From positions 6,017,501 to 6,081,500 of the forward strand of contig OZ005600.1 of the NCBI GenBank assembly GCA_963930655.1: a stretch of 64,000 nt of DNA, in the 5' to 3' direction. The notes beneath the pieces are model-generated. The model did no database searches, had not been told where the DNA came from, and saw nothing but the letters and a program-made list of their open reading frames with translations. The translations under genes were made by a program, and so were the position numbers. This document shows positions 24,601-36,394 of this stretch, one piece after another. This stretch comes from Myrica gale (lineage: Eukaryota > Streptophyta > Magnoliopsida > Fagales > Myricaceae). Positions within the stretch are counted from its first letter, which is position 1; each line of letters opens with the position of its first letter.

Positions 24601-27600
24601 TTAGTCAAAGTTTTAGCATACGATATGTAAGGTTCCTTGTATTGTGGTTATGATATAGCTTCAGATTTAAGAGATCTATTCTTGGTTCTTAAAGTCATGA
24701 TTTTGTTGTATAGAACCCCTTGGAAGTTTTCTTTTGCTGCAGCTAAGATTTGCTTGTGAATGATTCCTTTTGACAAACTGTTGTTTAATTTCATTAACTG
24801 ACTTTCATGCACGCTCACTCAGTATATATTTTTAATTTTTTGGTTAAACTTAGCTTTTTCACAAGTGATGTTGACTCACATACTTCATGCTTTCCAGCTG
24901 GTCATGCAACAGAATCTTTTACCGACTTTGTTGTCGGGCATGGAGAACTATGGTCTGCTCAGATGTTGTCATCTCTTCTTAGAAAGGTCGGTTGATTGTT
25001 CGCTTACCATGTAAAGTATCTGCTAAATGCGATTTTTTCCAATCAGCTTAAGTACAGCTGTTGTATTTTCCGTTGGTTCGTGCAGAATGGAATGGACTGC
25101 AAATGGATGGATACAAGGGAAGTCCTTATTGTAAACCCTATTAGTTCCAATCAAGTTGATCCTGATTACTTGGAGTCTGGAAAAAGACTTGAGAAGTGGT
25201 ATTCACAAAATCCATCTAAGATAATCATTGCGACTGGTTTTATTGCTAGCACACCACAGAATATTCCTACTACCTTAAAGAGAGATGGAAGTGACTTCTC
25301 TGCAGCTATCATGGGTGCTCTGTTCAAGGCCTGTCAAGTCACAATTTGGACAGACGTTAATGGTGTGTACAGTGCAGATCCCAGGAAAGGTTTGTACTGG
25401 CCCACATTCGATGCTTTTCTAACATATTAGCAATAATTTAATGCTGAGGATTGTCTTCTGCAGTTAGTGAGGCAGTGATTCTGAAGACGCTGTCTTATCA
25501 AGAGGCCTGGGAAATGGTGAGCTTGACAACCCATCTCTCTTGAAGTTCTATAGAATTTCCCCATATTTAACCTAACCTCTTAAAAAATGTGCAGTCATAT
25601 TTTGGGGCAAATGTATTACACCCGCGCACCATAATTCCAGTTATGCAATATAGCATTCCAATTATAATAAGGAATATCTTCGACCTCTCTGCTCCTGGAA
25701 CGAAGATTTGCCACCCTTTAGTCAGTGACAAAGAACATGGCCAAAGTGTGGAGTCTCTTGTCAAAGGATTTGCAACAATAGACAACTTGGCTCTTGTAAA
25801 TGTTGAGGGGTGAGCCATGGATTTTGGTGATGGTTGCCTCCTATTTGGTTGTTTATTAAATGTCTTCCTTTTACACAAAAAAATAAGTCTTCTGCTTACT
25901 TTCTACCCGTATTCGCAATATCCCTTCTAACTCTTCATTTTCCCCTTTTCCAGAACTGGAATGGCTGGTGTTCCAGGTACAGCTCATGCTATTTTTGGTG
26001 CTGTAAAAGATGTTGGAGCTAATGTTATTATGATATCTCAGGTTCCTTGATCTTGTCCTTTAATTTTATGGTATTTTGTTGTGGTAAAATATTGAAGATA
26101 CTCATCACTTCGGTGGTAGGCTAGTAGCGAGCATTCTGTGTGCTTTGCCGTGCCTGAGAAAGAAGTGGCGGCAGTTGCCAAGGCATTAACGTCTAGATTT
26201 CAGCAAGCTTTGGATGCTGGACGTCTTTCTAAGGTGGTTAGCTACAATTTCTTCAATTTCTTGACCTAATTACAAGAGATTTAGTGTATAAAAAGACTAT
26301 TCTAATTCAGTGGAAAGAACTGTATTATGCTGTTTAGGGTGGTTTGTGGTTCCATGGTTCTATAGAAAGTCACTTTTATTACATTGTTATGGTTTTGATC
26401 TGATTATATTGTTAAGGATTCCTCAAACCGTGGAAGATTTTCCGTATGCCATCATTGCTTGAGAGAAGGTTTGCAGTGGTATACAACAATTTGGGAAGGC
26501 AGAATACAATTATGGTCTCTAGGCATCTCGCAATATATTTGGCTGATACTTTAAATATTTTTATTTGTGATTACTAGAAAATTATTGGATAATGCTCAAA
26601 CTCAGCTCAAGTAAACCTTTATCCCAGTTAGTAATATTATTGTATAACTGGGAATTTGAAAAATTGTCATGATTAGACCATCAATCTTCTGTGGTGAATT
26701 TTATGATTATTAAAATCAGCTCATTCATGCTTTTTCCTACTTTAAGTGCTTACCATCCACGAAGTTATTATGTTCAAACTTATCAGAGACACCATCGTAG
26801 GCTAATTCTTCCGTAGCTGTGGCCCCTTTTCCAGAATGATTCTCAAAGCTGTGTATGTTATGCATTGCTTATTTCTTGGATATGATATAGCACTTTTATA
26901 TGGCTGATTGTATTTGTATCAAATACAATTTTTTTTACCTTCCTCAGATTGCAGTCATTCCAAACTGTAGCATATTGGCAGCTGTTGGCCAGAAGATGGC
27001 AAGTACTCCTGGTGTTAGTGCCACTCTTTTCAATGCACTGGCAAAGGTTAGGTTACTTTCTATGTTTGGCGAATCAATACGGCAGTCATCTGGATTAATT
27101 TTGAACTTCTAACTTTGGAAGTGTTTTTGTTGGAACTTGGGACTTGGTTTATGTATGTATGCTCAACTACTGATTTACGAGTTCATTTTTTTTTTTTTTG
27201 TGTACTTGTATTCATTAGTGACAAATCGAACTTGTTATTTCCATTGCGGCATGATTTTCCTTGTGTAATTCCAACTCCTTTCTTAATCTAACTAATGCAG
27301 GCAAATATTAATATTCGTGCTATAGCTCAAGGTTGTTCTGAGTACAATATTACTGTAGTTTTGAAGCGAGAAGATTGTATAAGGGCCCTAAGAGCTGTCC
27401 ACTCTAGATTTTACCTTTCAAGAACTACCATAGCAATGGGCATTATTGGACCTGGGTTGATTGGTAGCACTTTACTTGAGCAGCTACGGGATCAGGTACT
27501 TTTTAGGATAAATATTTTCCCATTCTTCATTTTGTGTTCTACCATATTTAACTTAATGTTAGTATACATTGTACAATGTCATACTTTGGATGTTAAATTA

Positions 27601-28573
27601 ATCCATTGTTCCTGTGGGCTAACGGGGTGTTGGGTTCTCCTTTTGTAGACTTCAGTGATTTTATCAGTTTTTTAGCTTGTTTATTGTAGTTGGGTCAGTA
27701 CAGCTTTTTGTACTGTCCCGCTTCCTTTTGTTTTGTTTTGTATTCTCTCTTCTTTCTCAATAAAGCTTTCCTTATAAAAAAAAACAAAATATGCCATCTC
27801 TTCAAATCAGTCCGCTTTCCTGGTACAACTGGGGGTTATCCCATATGTATATCTTTTGAGTTTATTATTCATTGCATTGATGCAGTTTTAGCCTTATTGT
27901 TTAAAGACACTTACTATCAATAGTTGGCGCAGTACTTATAAAATAAAAATAGTTGGCGCAGTAATGCTCCTCCCCCCGTTCTTGCGTAGTCACTGAGGGT
28001 GTAAATTACTGGTGTTTCAGTGGATCTTAAGTGTTTTGGATTTTAAAGTAAAACCTTAAGGCCGTTTCATTGTTGAACCCAAATTCATTATAGAAGATTA
28101 TTTCATTCATTCAGTTAGTTATCTCTTTTTTTTTCTGCCTTGGGTGCAGGCAGCAGTCCTTAAGGAAGAATTTAACATCGATCTGCGTGTTATGGGAATC
28201 ACTGGCTCAAGGACAATGCTTTTGAGTGATATGTAAGTTCAAAGCTTTCAATTACAAAAATTTCTTGCTTTCCAAAGTTCGGTTTCATACCAGGGAAGAA
28301 GATTTATGCCTGTTTGTTGTTGCCGAAGGCAATTTTACTAGTTTTGACCCCATATTCATCGTTGGGATTCATTATAATAGCAGTTTTATTGGCTTTACAG
28401 CCCTCGTCAATGGTGTTCTTACAAACTAGTCTTTCAGAGCATTAATCTTCTCACTTGTCACTGTCTTCAGTAAACATATAAGAGTTGTTTCTCTTGAAAA
28501 TTCTATACCTGGATCAAACTCACTCTGACTCTAATGAATACCTGCCACTGTGCTTTGTCCTTTAAAAAGAAAA

Positions 28574-28609
<36 letters not shown>

Positions 28610-31379
28610 AAGGTTTCACTTAGATGCAATGTACACTTGGGCTTCTTGGTGTATTAGCTAGATGCCTTATCTCTCTTCCATTAATCATAGATACTGAGCC
28701 ATTTTTAATCCTCTGGCTATTAATCTGGAATCTTTATCATCTCTGGTGGTAGTGGTATTGAGTTATCCAGATGGAGAGAACTTCAGAAGGAAAAAGGAGA
28801 AGCAGCTGATTTGGAAAAATTTGTTCAACATGTGCATGGGAATCATTTTATTCCAAATACTGTTTTGGTAGACTGCACAGCTGACTCTGTTGTTGCAAGC
28901 CATTATTATGATTGGTTGAGGAAAGGAATTCATGTAATCACCCCCAACAAAAAGGCAAATTCAGGACCACTTGATCAGGTAATATTGGTAGTTGGATGTC
29001 ATAGGCCTTTTCAAGATTAGTAGGCTTTTATATTGTATATATAGAACTAAGAATTTACAAATTATGAATCGTTTGCTTCAAGGAATCAGTAAGCGCTCAG
29101 TTTAGATCTTGAAGGAGAAGAATCAACTGCCAATGAAATGAAATCACTAAGGGTAGAAAATGGTGCCAATGGTGATTTTGAAATAGGGAAAAGAAAAAAG
29201 GATAATCACTAGAATTCGTTCCTGTATAATATCCATGTGATAATTACTAGAACTATATATTCCATCTGGTTTATTATAACTAATTATTCCATTTGGGAAT
29301 ATGTTGCCACATCTTTGCTGTCCCATTTCAGTACTTGGAGTTGAGAGCTCTTCAACGGCAATCCTATACACATTACTTCTATGAAGCTACTGTTGGAGCT
29401 GGTCTTCCAATCATTAGCACTTTACGAGGTCTCCTTGAAACAGGAGACAAAATATCGAAGATTGAAGGCGTCTTCAGGTCTTGTCAAATAGAACCTTATT
29501 TCCCTTCCTTTTTTTTTTTTTTTGTCTTTATCAATTATTGAGGGTGGGGATGCAATCCACACAACATTGGGCATCCTCCACCCCTACCTAATGTGTGTTT
29601 TGAAGACGGAGAGTGTTAAGGGTTACATTTGTACCCTATACTTAACTTTAATCTGCTGTTGCAGTGGGACTTTGAGTTACATCTTCAACAGCTTTATAGG
29701 TAATCGAGCTTTCAGCGAGGTAGTTGCTGAAGCAAAACAAGCTGGTTACACTGAGCCAGATCCAAGGGATGATCTTTCAGGAATAGATGTTGCTAGAAAG
29801 GTACTGCGTGCTTTACTTGATATCACCTACAATTTAAGTAAGAACAGAATGTCATATTTTTCCTTTTTGTGTCTGCCACCACTTATTGCTAAATGTCAAA
29901 TAGGTGCATTATACCAGTACCATCCCTTGGATATCCACTTGAGAGCAGCTTGTCTCCATTTCACACCTAAGAAAATTGATTTTGTTCCAGGCTTGCCTAC
30001 GGATCAAAGTGGAGCTTGTTCTTTTTTTTTAAACACTTGTTGACATCTTCTGCAGTTATTATTTCAATCTGTTTCTGTGAGTGTCCTTGAGCTGGCCAGA
30101 TGGCTGATATTTTCCCATTGTGGAGAATATAGAAGTTATGGCTGTGATTATTTGATAGGCTTGTTTGCTAACTACATGTGCTGTTTTCAGCTGCTCGATA
30201 CTATTTAGTAAAGACCCACACTTAATCCTGAACTGACTCCTTTCTTGTCATGTTTCAGGTGATAATCCTTGCTAGGGAGTCTGGTTTGAAGCTAGAACTA
30301 TCTGATATTCCTGTTGAAAACCTTGTACCAGAACCATTAAGAGTAAGACCTAATTTTGAAAAACATTGAGGGATTTGAGAGCATAAATAAACCTTTGGTA
30401 TTGATATCCCCACGATCTGCCGTAGGCTAGTGCTTCAGCTGAGGAGTTCATGCGGCAGTTGCCACAATTTGATCAGGATATGACCAACAAACTAAAGGAT
30501 GCTGAGGATGCAGGGGAAGTGAGTATTTATAGAACATCACTGCTTATTTATTCGCATTGCATAGGTTAGCAAGAGTGCGCTTATGCCCCAATGGTGGGGT
30601 CTTATGTCCCAGCCCAATATTCTATTTGAAAGAGTAGCTAGCTGTCATTACTAGTTTAACCAGTTATTTTAAATAAAAAATTCACACCATGATATAAAGC
30701 TTTAATTAGTCCTCTATATGTTGAATGAACTTGAGTGGTTACAGTCTCACTCGGGCATCTCCTGAAACCAGAAAGCATTTGATTGTGTCTTTATCATTTG
30801 AGAAAAATAAAAAATCTAGAGTAAAATAAAAGAAGAGGCATAAGAAATGTTGATTGTTGTAGTATGGATTGTAAAAATGCATGCGTTTGTGTGATCTAAG
30901 AACCTATGGGAGTATGCCATGAATTTCAAGATTTTCCATGATTGCTTATGAGAAGATCTGTAAGACTGTGGGAGTTCATTAGGCAGGGTTTTATTCAGCC
31001 AGCTCGCTGTGGCAGCCTTGGCTAAATATATGGAAAGAATTACTAGGACTCTATTTTGATTTTTGTGTTTGCTAATTTATGCTCTGGGTCCCTTCCCTGT
31101 GTTCCTGACGAGCTTGTCATGTATTTGAAGGTCTTGAGATTTGTTGGGGTTGTGGATCTGGTTAAGCAGAAAGGTGTGGTGGAGCTGCGAACATACAAGA
31201 AAGACCATCCATTTGCACACCTCTCTGGGTCAGATAACATCATCGCTTTTACAACAACAAGATACGGCGAAAAGCAACCTCTGATAGTCCGAGGACCCGG
31301 TGCAGGGGCCCAAGTCACAGCTGGTGGTATATTCAGTGATATACTGCGGCTTGCCTCCTACCTTGGTGCCCCATCCTAG
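21611..31379 (+). CDS. AKHSDH: Bifunctional aspartate kinase-homoserine dehydrogenase, chloroplastic
   Basis: Catalyses the first and third steps from aspartate towards threonine, isoleucine and methionine, in plastids. Eighteen exons: 21611-21735, 23355-23422, 23514-23888, 24898-24986, 25086-25389, 25464-25516, 25595-25809, 25954-26041, 26120-26233, 26948-27046, 27301-27495, 28150-28232, 28753-28978, 29332-29477, 29665-29800, 30259-30342, 30426-30518 and 31131-31379. They sum to 2742 bases with consistent phases (913 residues), the family's usual length. Exons 1-2 are a Ser/Arg-rich transit peptide. The kinase begins at 87 with KFGGTCVGSSERIK. Two ACT domains lie at about 405-545 (GTGMAGVPGTA at 410; ANINIRAIAQGCSEYNITVV at 511), the known site of threonine feedback. 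The dehydrogenase has the nucleotide-binding GIIGPGLIG (557-565), NKKANSG, and the signature AKQAGYTEPDPRDDLSG. No broken residue was seen. The first intron is 1.6 kb. Confidence 0.97.
27690..27790 (+). repeat. Possible retroposon 3' end in AK-HSDH intron 11
   Basis: A pyrimidine-rich stretch with CTTTCTCAATAAAGC ends in a short A-rich tail (27777-27790) inside the intron between exons 11 and 12. It resembles the 3' end of a LINE or processed transcript, but no coding remnant or target duplication was found. Confidence 0.25.
28575..28608 (+). repeat. GA microsatellite in AK-HSDH intron 12
   Basis: An uninterrupted (GA)n run of about 14 units, with a short imperfect extension, lies in the intron between exons 12 and 13. 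A potential length polymorphism. Confidence 0.85.
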
Positions 31380-32706
31380 TAACACCATTCAAAAGCCATG
31401 TCCGCCTGTAGCATCCCTGTGTCCTAGGCCTTAATTCATGTGCTTTCGCCTGCTCGGAATGTTCTAGGCCTCCTAGTTTGTACCTTGCTGTCCTATTTTG
31501 TGGTTAGTAGCTTTCTCTTTGAAGCGGCTTTAAAACCAGGAAGAGGTTGTAACAGTAGGAAAGGCAATTTTGGAAGTGTAGTTTTTAATTGTAGGTTCAG
31601 TAGCTGCACTTTCCGGTTACTGTGTATGGTACCATTGAGATCACCGTTTTGTCAACAGACTTTTCCGTATATTCGGCCATTTAAATTTGACCCATTTAAA
31701 AATTTTGAATTCAAATGATTTAAAATTAGGCTTAATTACTTAATTATGGCAATGGTATTTCGAAATCTCAAACCGGTCCCTAGAAAGTAGTTTTTTAGAA
31801 TATTAATGTATCAATATAGCACTTGTATTTGGACAGCAAAAGGGAAATTTAGGACGTGTTCCATTAGCCATGTAAAATTTTTATTTATATACAACTGCCG
31901 GTGTTAGCTGATGAATGGGGGGCTATATTGACACATTAATATTCTACTTGAATTACACCAGTTTGGGATTTCAAAATATCACAGGACAAATAGAGTAATT
32001 AAGCCTTAAAATTTTGTTTAAAATAATAATAATAAAATTTCAAAATCATGTCTCATTTCATTAAATTATTTCTCTCTATTATAATAAATATAAAAAAATC
32101 ACTCAAAATTTTTTTTTTCTTCACATTTTGACTAATAAAGTTTTACTTTTCACTTCTTTTTTTTTAAATCCATTAAAACTTTAATATTTCTTAATTTTTA
32201 CAATATTCTTAAAAAAAATTAGTTTGTAAACACTTTTTTTTATTATTAGTTTGTAAACACTTAAATTAGGACTTTCTTTTAGCTTACCATAGCGTTGGAA
32301 CAAACAGGGTAAGACTGGGTGAGCCCCGACAGTCAACAACCGATACCCAGATAATATGACTCTTGAACATGTGGCTCTGAGCATGTGCTTATTTTTGTCC
32401 TTTTTTTCTAAGCAATTTAGGCCGTTTATAAAGCAGTTTCAACTCTTCCTTGAATCCGTGTCAGAAAATGCTAGCACTCAACCGCCCCAATAGAACAAAG
32501 AAAACCAGCTGATGTATAGCGTAATTCTACCCCAAAGTTGCAAACAATTAAGCTAGAGTTAACCAACAATGTTAACCTTGATGTTCAATGGCTCCTCTAC
32601 TAATAAAGTATTGGGGGAACGTTTTTATAATTCAAATCTCAGTTAGCACTGCTAGGTTAAAAGATATCAACTTCGGGCTGGTGAACAAAATATATCAGAA
32701 TTTTAT
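31380..32706. other. Intergenic region between two convergent genes
   Basis: This holds the 3' flank of AK-HSDH on the left and of the PARTING DANCERS gene on the right. 31729-32005 is a Tourist-like MITE. At about 32217-32264 the motif TTAGTTTGTAAACACT is repeated once. No gene is supported. Confidence 0.6.
31729..32005. mobile_element. Tourist-like (PIF/Harbinger-type) MITE
   Basis: The element starts GGCTTAATTACT and ends AGTAATTAAGCC, a perfect 12-bp terminal inverted repeat. The similarity continues inwards imperfectly for about 90 bp, including an AGAATATTAATGT.TCAATATAGC block on both arms. It is flanked by the trinucleotide TTA on both sides (31726-31728 and 32006-32008), the target duplication expected for PIF/Harbinger MITEs. 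It is 277 bp, has no coding capacity, and lies about 350 bp after the AK-HSDH stop codon. Confidence 0.82.
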
Positions 32707-35700
32707 TTAAATCACCTGTTTCTCCGATCTATTGATCTTGGGGCTAAGGTAGAACTTTGGATCCCTGAAAAACCTAGAAATTGTTTCTGCCTTGTCAGCT
32801 GAAAGGTCCGTGTTTCCCAGAATGTACTCCTTGGAGGCCTTTGCTATTGCTTCAATCGAACCAATCGCTTGATTAAGCTGAAGAGAAATGTCAAAATAAG
32901 AATGCCTTGAAAAATCACATCATATGCCCGGAGCAACGGGAAGTGTGCTACCACCCGTTGATGGTTGCAAAAGTTTTATTGATAAGACGAGGTCCGTTAA
33001 ATGGCAGTATATTTTGCAATACAGGAATGAGCCTATCCGGATTCTTCTTATAAGCAGCATGGACTTTTGTGATTTAGACATAATATTCTTTGACTGACCA
33101 CTTGATGTGAACAAAGCAAAGTCTCAAGAGTGGAAATTGCTGGCTGCAACTGAGGACTTGGCTGACCCAGACTTGGTATGTTAACGAAATAATCAGAGAG
33201 CTGGGATTTAGTTTTGTCGAGAGTCGAGACTACATTGAGTTTCTAGAACAACTGTCAGCAAATTTGGGACTTTCAGAAGTTATTTACTGATTAGATCAAA
33301 GAGAGGAGAGACCCAGAGAACGGCAGAAACAAATATGCAAACAGGGATCATATATAGATATGTAGACCCTTGGATCTATACATCTCGGCTGGAATTTGCA
33401 AGAATCTGGAATTAGGGATCAAATCTGCCTGCCACCCCAAGATGCCAACAGTATAGACTTGGGATAAACACTATTGAATCAATATTATCCAGACACGTTC
33501 ACAATGTAACAGATAATAGTTCTATTTTGGATCATTTCCTCTAGTTGATACAATTCATTGGGCACAGAATATGATATAACATATAGGAAATTGTGTACTT
33601 TGGTCGGAAGTGGAAAATATGAAAATAAACCAATGCAGAGTATAGCTATGTTTCTTTGAATGACAGTCCGAAATAATTTAGACACCAAAGTTTTTAAAGA
33701 AAGATGCATGAATGGAAGTAAGCAGGATAAAAAATGATAGGATTGAACAGGTTGGTTCCATTATTAGAGGGTTAAAATTACTGCATTTGCATCATGATTG
33801 TCAATGCCTGGTATGGATGTGACCACTCTGAGGAAATTGTCCATCCCCTGCACCGAACGTTTTCTCTTTACAAACAAGAGAAGCAAGAACATACCGAAAT
33901 GTCAGGTGAGTATTGAAAACGATGATTATATATAACTTTCATTACTATCCATACTTCAAGTACTGAGTTAAAGCAAGAGAGTAATTCTATCAACTGACCT
34001 CAGCTTTCAATTTTGTTATAGCATCCTGTCGTTTACACACTGCAATTCACATGTTTATTTAGGGAAATTACTGGGAAGAGTCCCTTGAAGTGAACTTCTG
34101 AGAGTAAGCACTTACTCCCGCGAGAGTGAGCTATTTTGACAATCTTCTCAAAGCCCATCTCTAGGTCTTGTACTGGCACAAAGGTTGGGCTGCCAAGCTC
34201 CATTCCATAACTTTCACAGAGCCAAACAAACCAAGTTCTTTAAAATCCGTAGATGTCCGAACAATCAATTAGGGCATTTTCATGTGACTCACTTGAAGTA
34301 AGAGCGAACAAACAAATCATTTTGATCCTTTGTTGGGAGGACAACAACAACATAGAGATTTGCAAATTGCCCCTTCAATTTCTGAACTCTGCATAGAACT
34401 GATCAGATTGAGCATTTCGCCAAGCAAGAGGGTAAAAAACAACAGCAGCCTGGTTACCTGCTGAACATTGGTGACATGTATTTGGATTCCAAGTTTGTCA
34501 GAAAGATGAAGGCCACTGACACACCCCCACAATTGAAAATGAAGTCCTACAAATAGAACCGTCCAATTGAGTGATGAGCCAGCTTTACATGTATGATAAG
34601 CAAATTAATTCATACGTACCGGGGCAATTGGGACAATGTTAAGACGGAATGAATTTGAACCGAGAAAGGAGGAGATGAAATTGATGAAAGACGGGTGTTG
34701 TTCATCTTTCCATGTGGTGCTCATCATGCAGACCCCACCACCACCTGATTAACGAAAAACCAAAAAAAAAAGATCACACTTGGCCTTTTTTTCTTTTTGT
34801 GGCTAACACTATGCCAGTTCAAGAGGACATATAAGTGAATGCTACATCAACTGTTTAATAAGCTTCAAATCCACAGAAGATCAATAAATTCAAACAACTA
34901 TGAGTTAGATCACACTAAAACTTAGTCCTCGAAGAATTACAGGGAAGTAGCTAAAAACTTTACACGATAAGGACATTGGTTTAGTAAGGGAAAACAAGCA
35001 TTACAGGGAGTTCTACAGAACTTCAGAAGGGATGTGAATATGACTCTTCCAAACTCGAGTCAAGCAAAGCACAGTGAGGAAGGGGGAGAAGAACTACTAG
35101 AGAGAGGCTACTAGGCAAAGTAATTCTCGGGACTTCTCTTTATATAGATTTAAACGATCCTCCTTGGAGAAATCTGTGAACACGAAACATTCGGTGAAAA
35201 TCATGACCTTGCTCGCAGCTAAGCTGATTATGGAAAGAAATTACCAGCCTCTTTACTTCTGGTAAAAAATGAAGAAAGTAGCTATCGTTTGCGAAAAAAC
35301 AGGAACATAACTTGTGAATTCTAGGATGTTGAGCATTTCTGACAGTATTTCTATTTCAGATGCTTAAGAATTCGAAATTAAAATAGTATCAAAGAAATGT
35401 TAGAGAATAAAAAAGCGGAACAAAGCAACTTGGTAATTTACCAAGCACAGTTCGCGCGGAAATCAAGAGGAACCAAACGAAAAGTAATGCTCTGTTTGGT
35501 TGCTGATAGATCTTACAGGGAAACGGAGAGAATGAATTCGATTATCAAAATACCAAAACGAACTCGAACAGATTTATTGCTTTTACTCATCCACAAAAAG
35601 AAAAAACATACTGTTGCTTTCTTCATTTTGCATTTATTACAAAACAGTGAGACTGGAAGTCAGTAGTCTCTGGTACGATGGTTTCTGAGGAACCAAACGG

Positions 35701-35833
35701 AACGCAACTGGATGCGAATGGAGCAATATGAAAACACAGCGAGAAGTAAATGTGAGGGAAATGAACCTGCATTCTTGAACGTTGAAGGATTTTGAGCAGT
35801 CGGATCTCTGTAGCCTGTTTCGAAATTCGCCAT
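32707..35833 (-). CDS. PTD: PARTING DANCERS (PTD) homologue, ERCC1-like meiotic protein
   Basis: PTD is known as the ERCC1-related partner of the XPF-like SHOC1 in forming class I meiotic crossovers. Eight coding exons: 35833-35767, 34744-34620, 34546-34458, 34388-34293, 34210-34116, 34039-33999, 33865-33782 and 32877-32707. They total 768 bases (255 residues) with consistent phases and no internal stop. Recognisable family blocks include [19 protein letters not shown] and [20 protein letters not shown] (exon 2), [21 protein letters not shown] (exons 4-5 region), [20 protein letters not shown] (exon 5), and a C-terminal part with [15 protein letters not shown] and [17 protein letters not shown], in the position of the helix-hairpin-helix region of ERCC1. 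None of the exons is long, which is why no long frame is visible here. The ATG at 35833 follows the 5' leader directly. Confidence 0.9.
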
Positions 35834-36394
35834 TTGTGAAGCTGAAGAGAAAAAAATTAGCCACAGAGACAGAGATTTGAAGGAAGCGGGAAGCCTCTTC
35901 AGTGTTCAGGCTTCCAATTCAAATAGTTGCTTGTTACCAAACCGGACTTTTGGCGGTGACGCACCTCATTTATTTATATATTACCAATGATAACTCAACG
36001 TAAGACCAGCTTAGAAGAAAAATAATTTTGGGGATATTTATTTTATAAAAAATTTTAAGATTTTTATAATTTTTTTTTATAGAATTGTGAATATTTTTAA
36101 ATTTGAGTTTTATTGATTTTTGTGTAAAGGTTTTTGAAAAGCTTAAAAGATATTTAATTTTATTAAAATTTATAAAAAATATAAAGAGATGATTTAATGT
36201 AATTGTTTAATAAAAAATATTGAAGTTGTGAAAAAATACGAAGATAGAAGAAGGTGGGCTGGCGAGGAAAGCCCACTGGGCATTGATCCAACACGGTAAT
36301 TTCGATATAAAAAAAAAGGAAAGAGGACCACTTCCTCTAGTATTGTCTTCCACTGGTGCTGTGGGAGCAGAGCAAAGAAGCCGCTCGTGACTTG
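35834..36394. other. Divergent promoter between PTD and the 36.4-kb gene
   Basis: 560 bp separate the start codons of two divergent genes. 35990-36230 is very AT-rich. The right part (36240-36394) is less AT-rich and probably contains the 5' UTR of the plus-strand gene. No specific promoter element is asserted. Confidence 0.5.
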
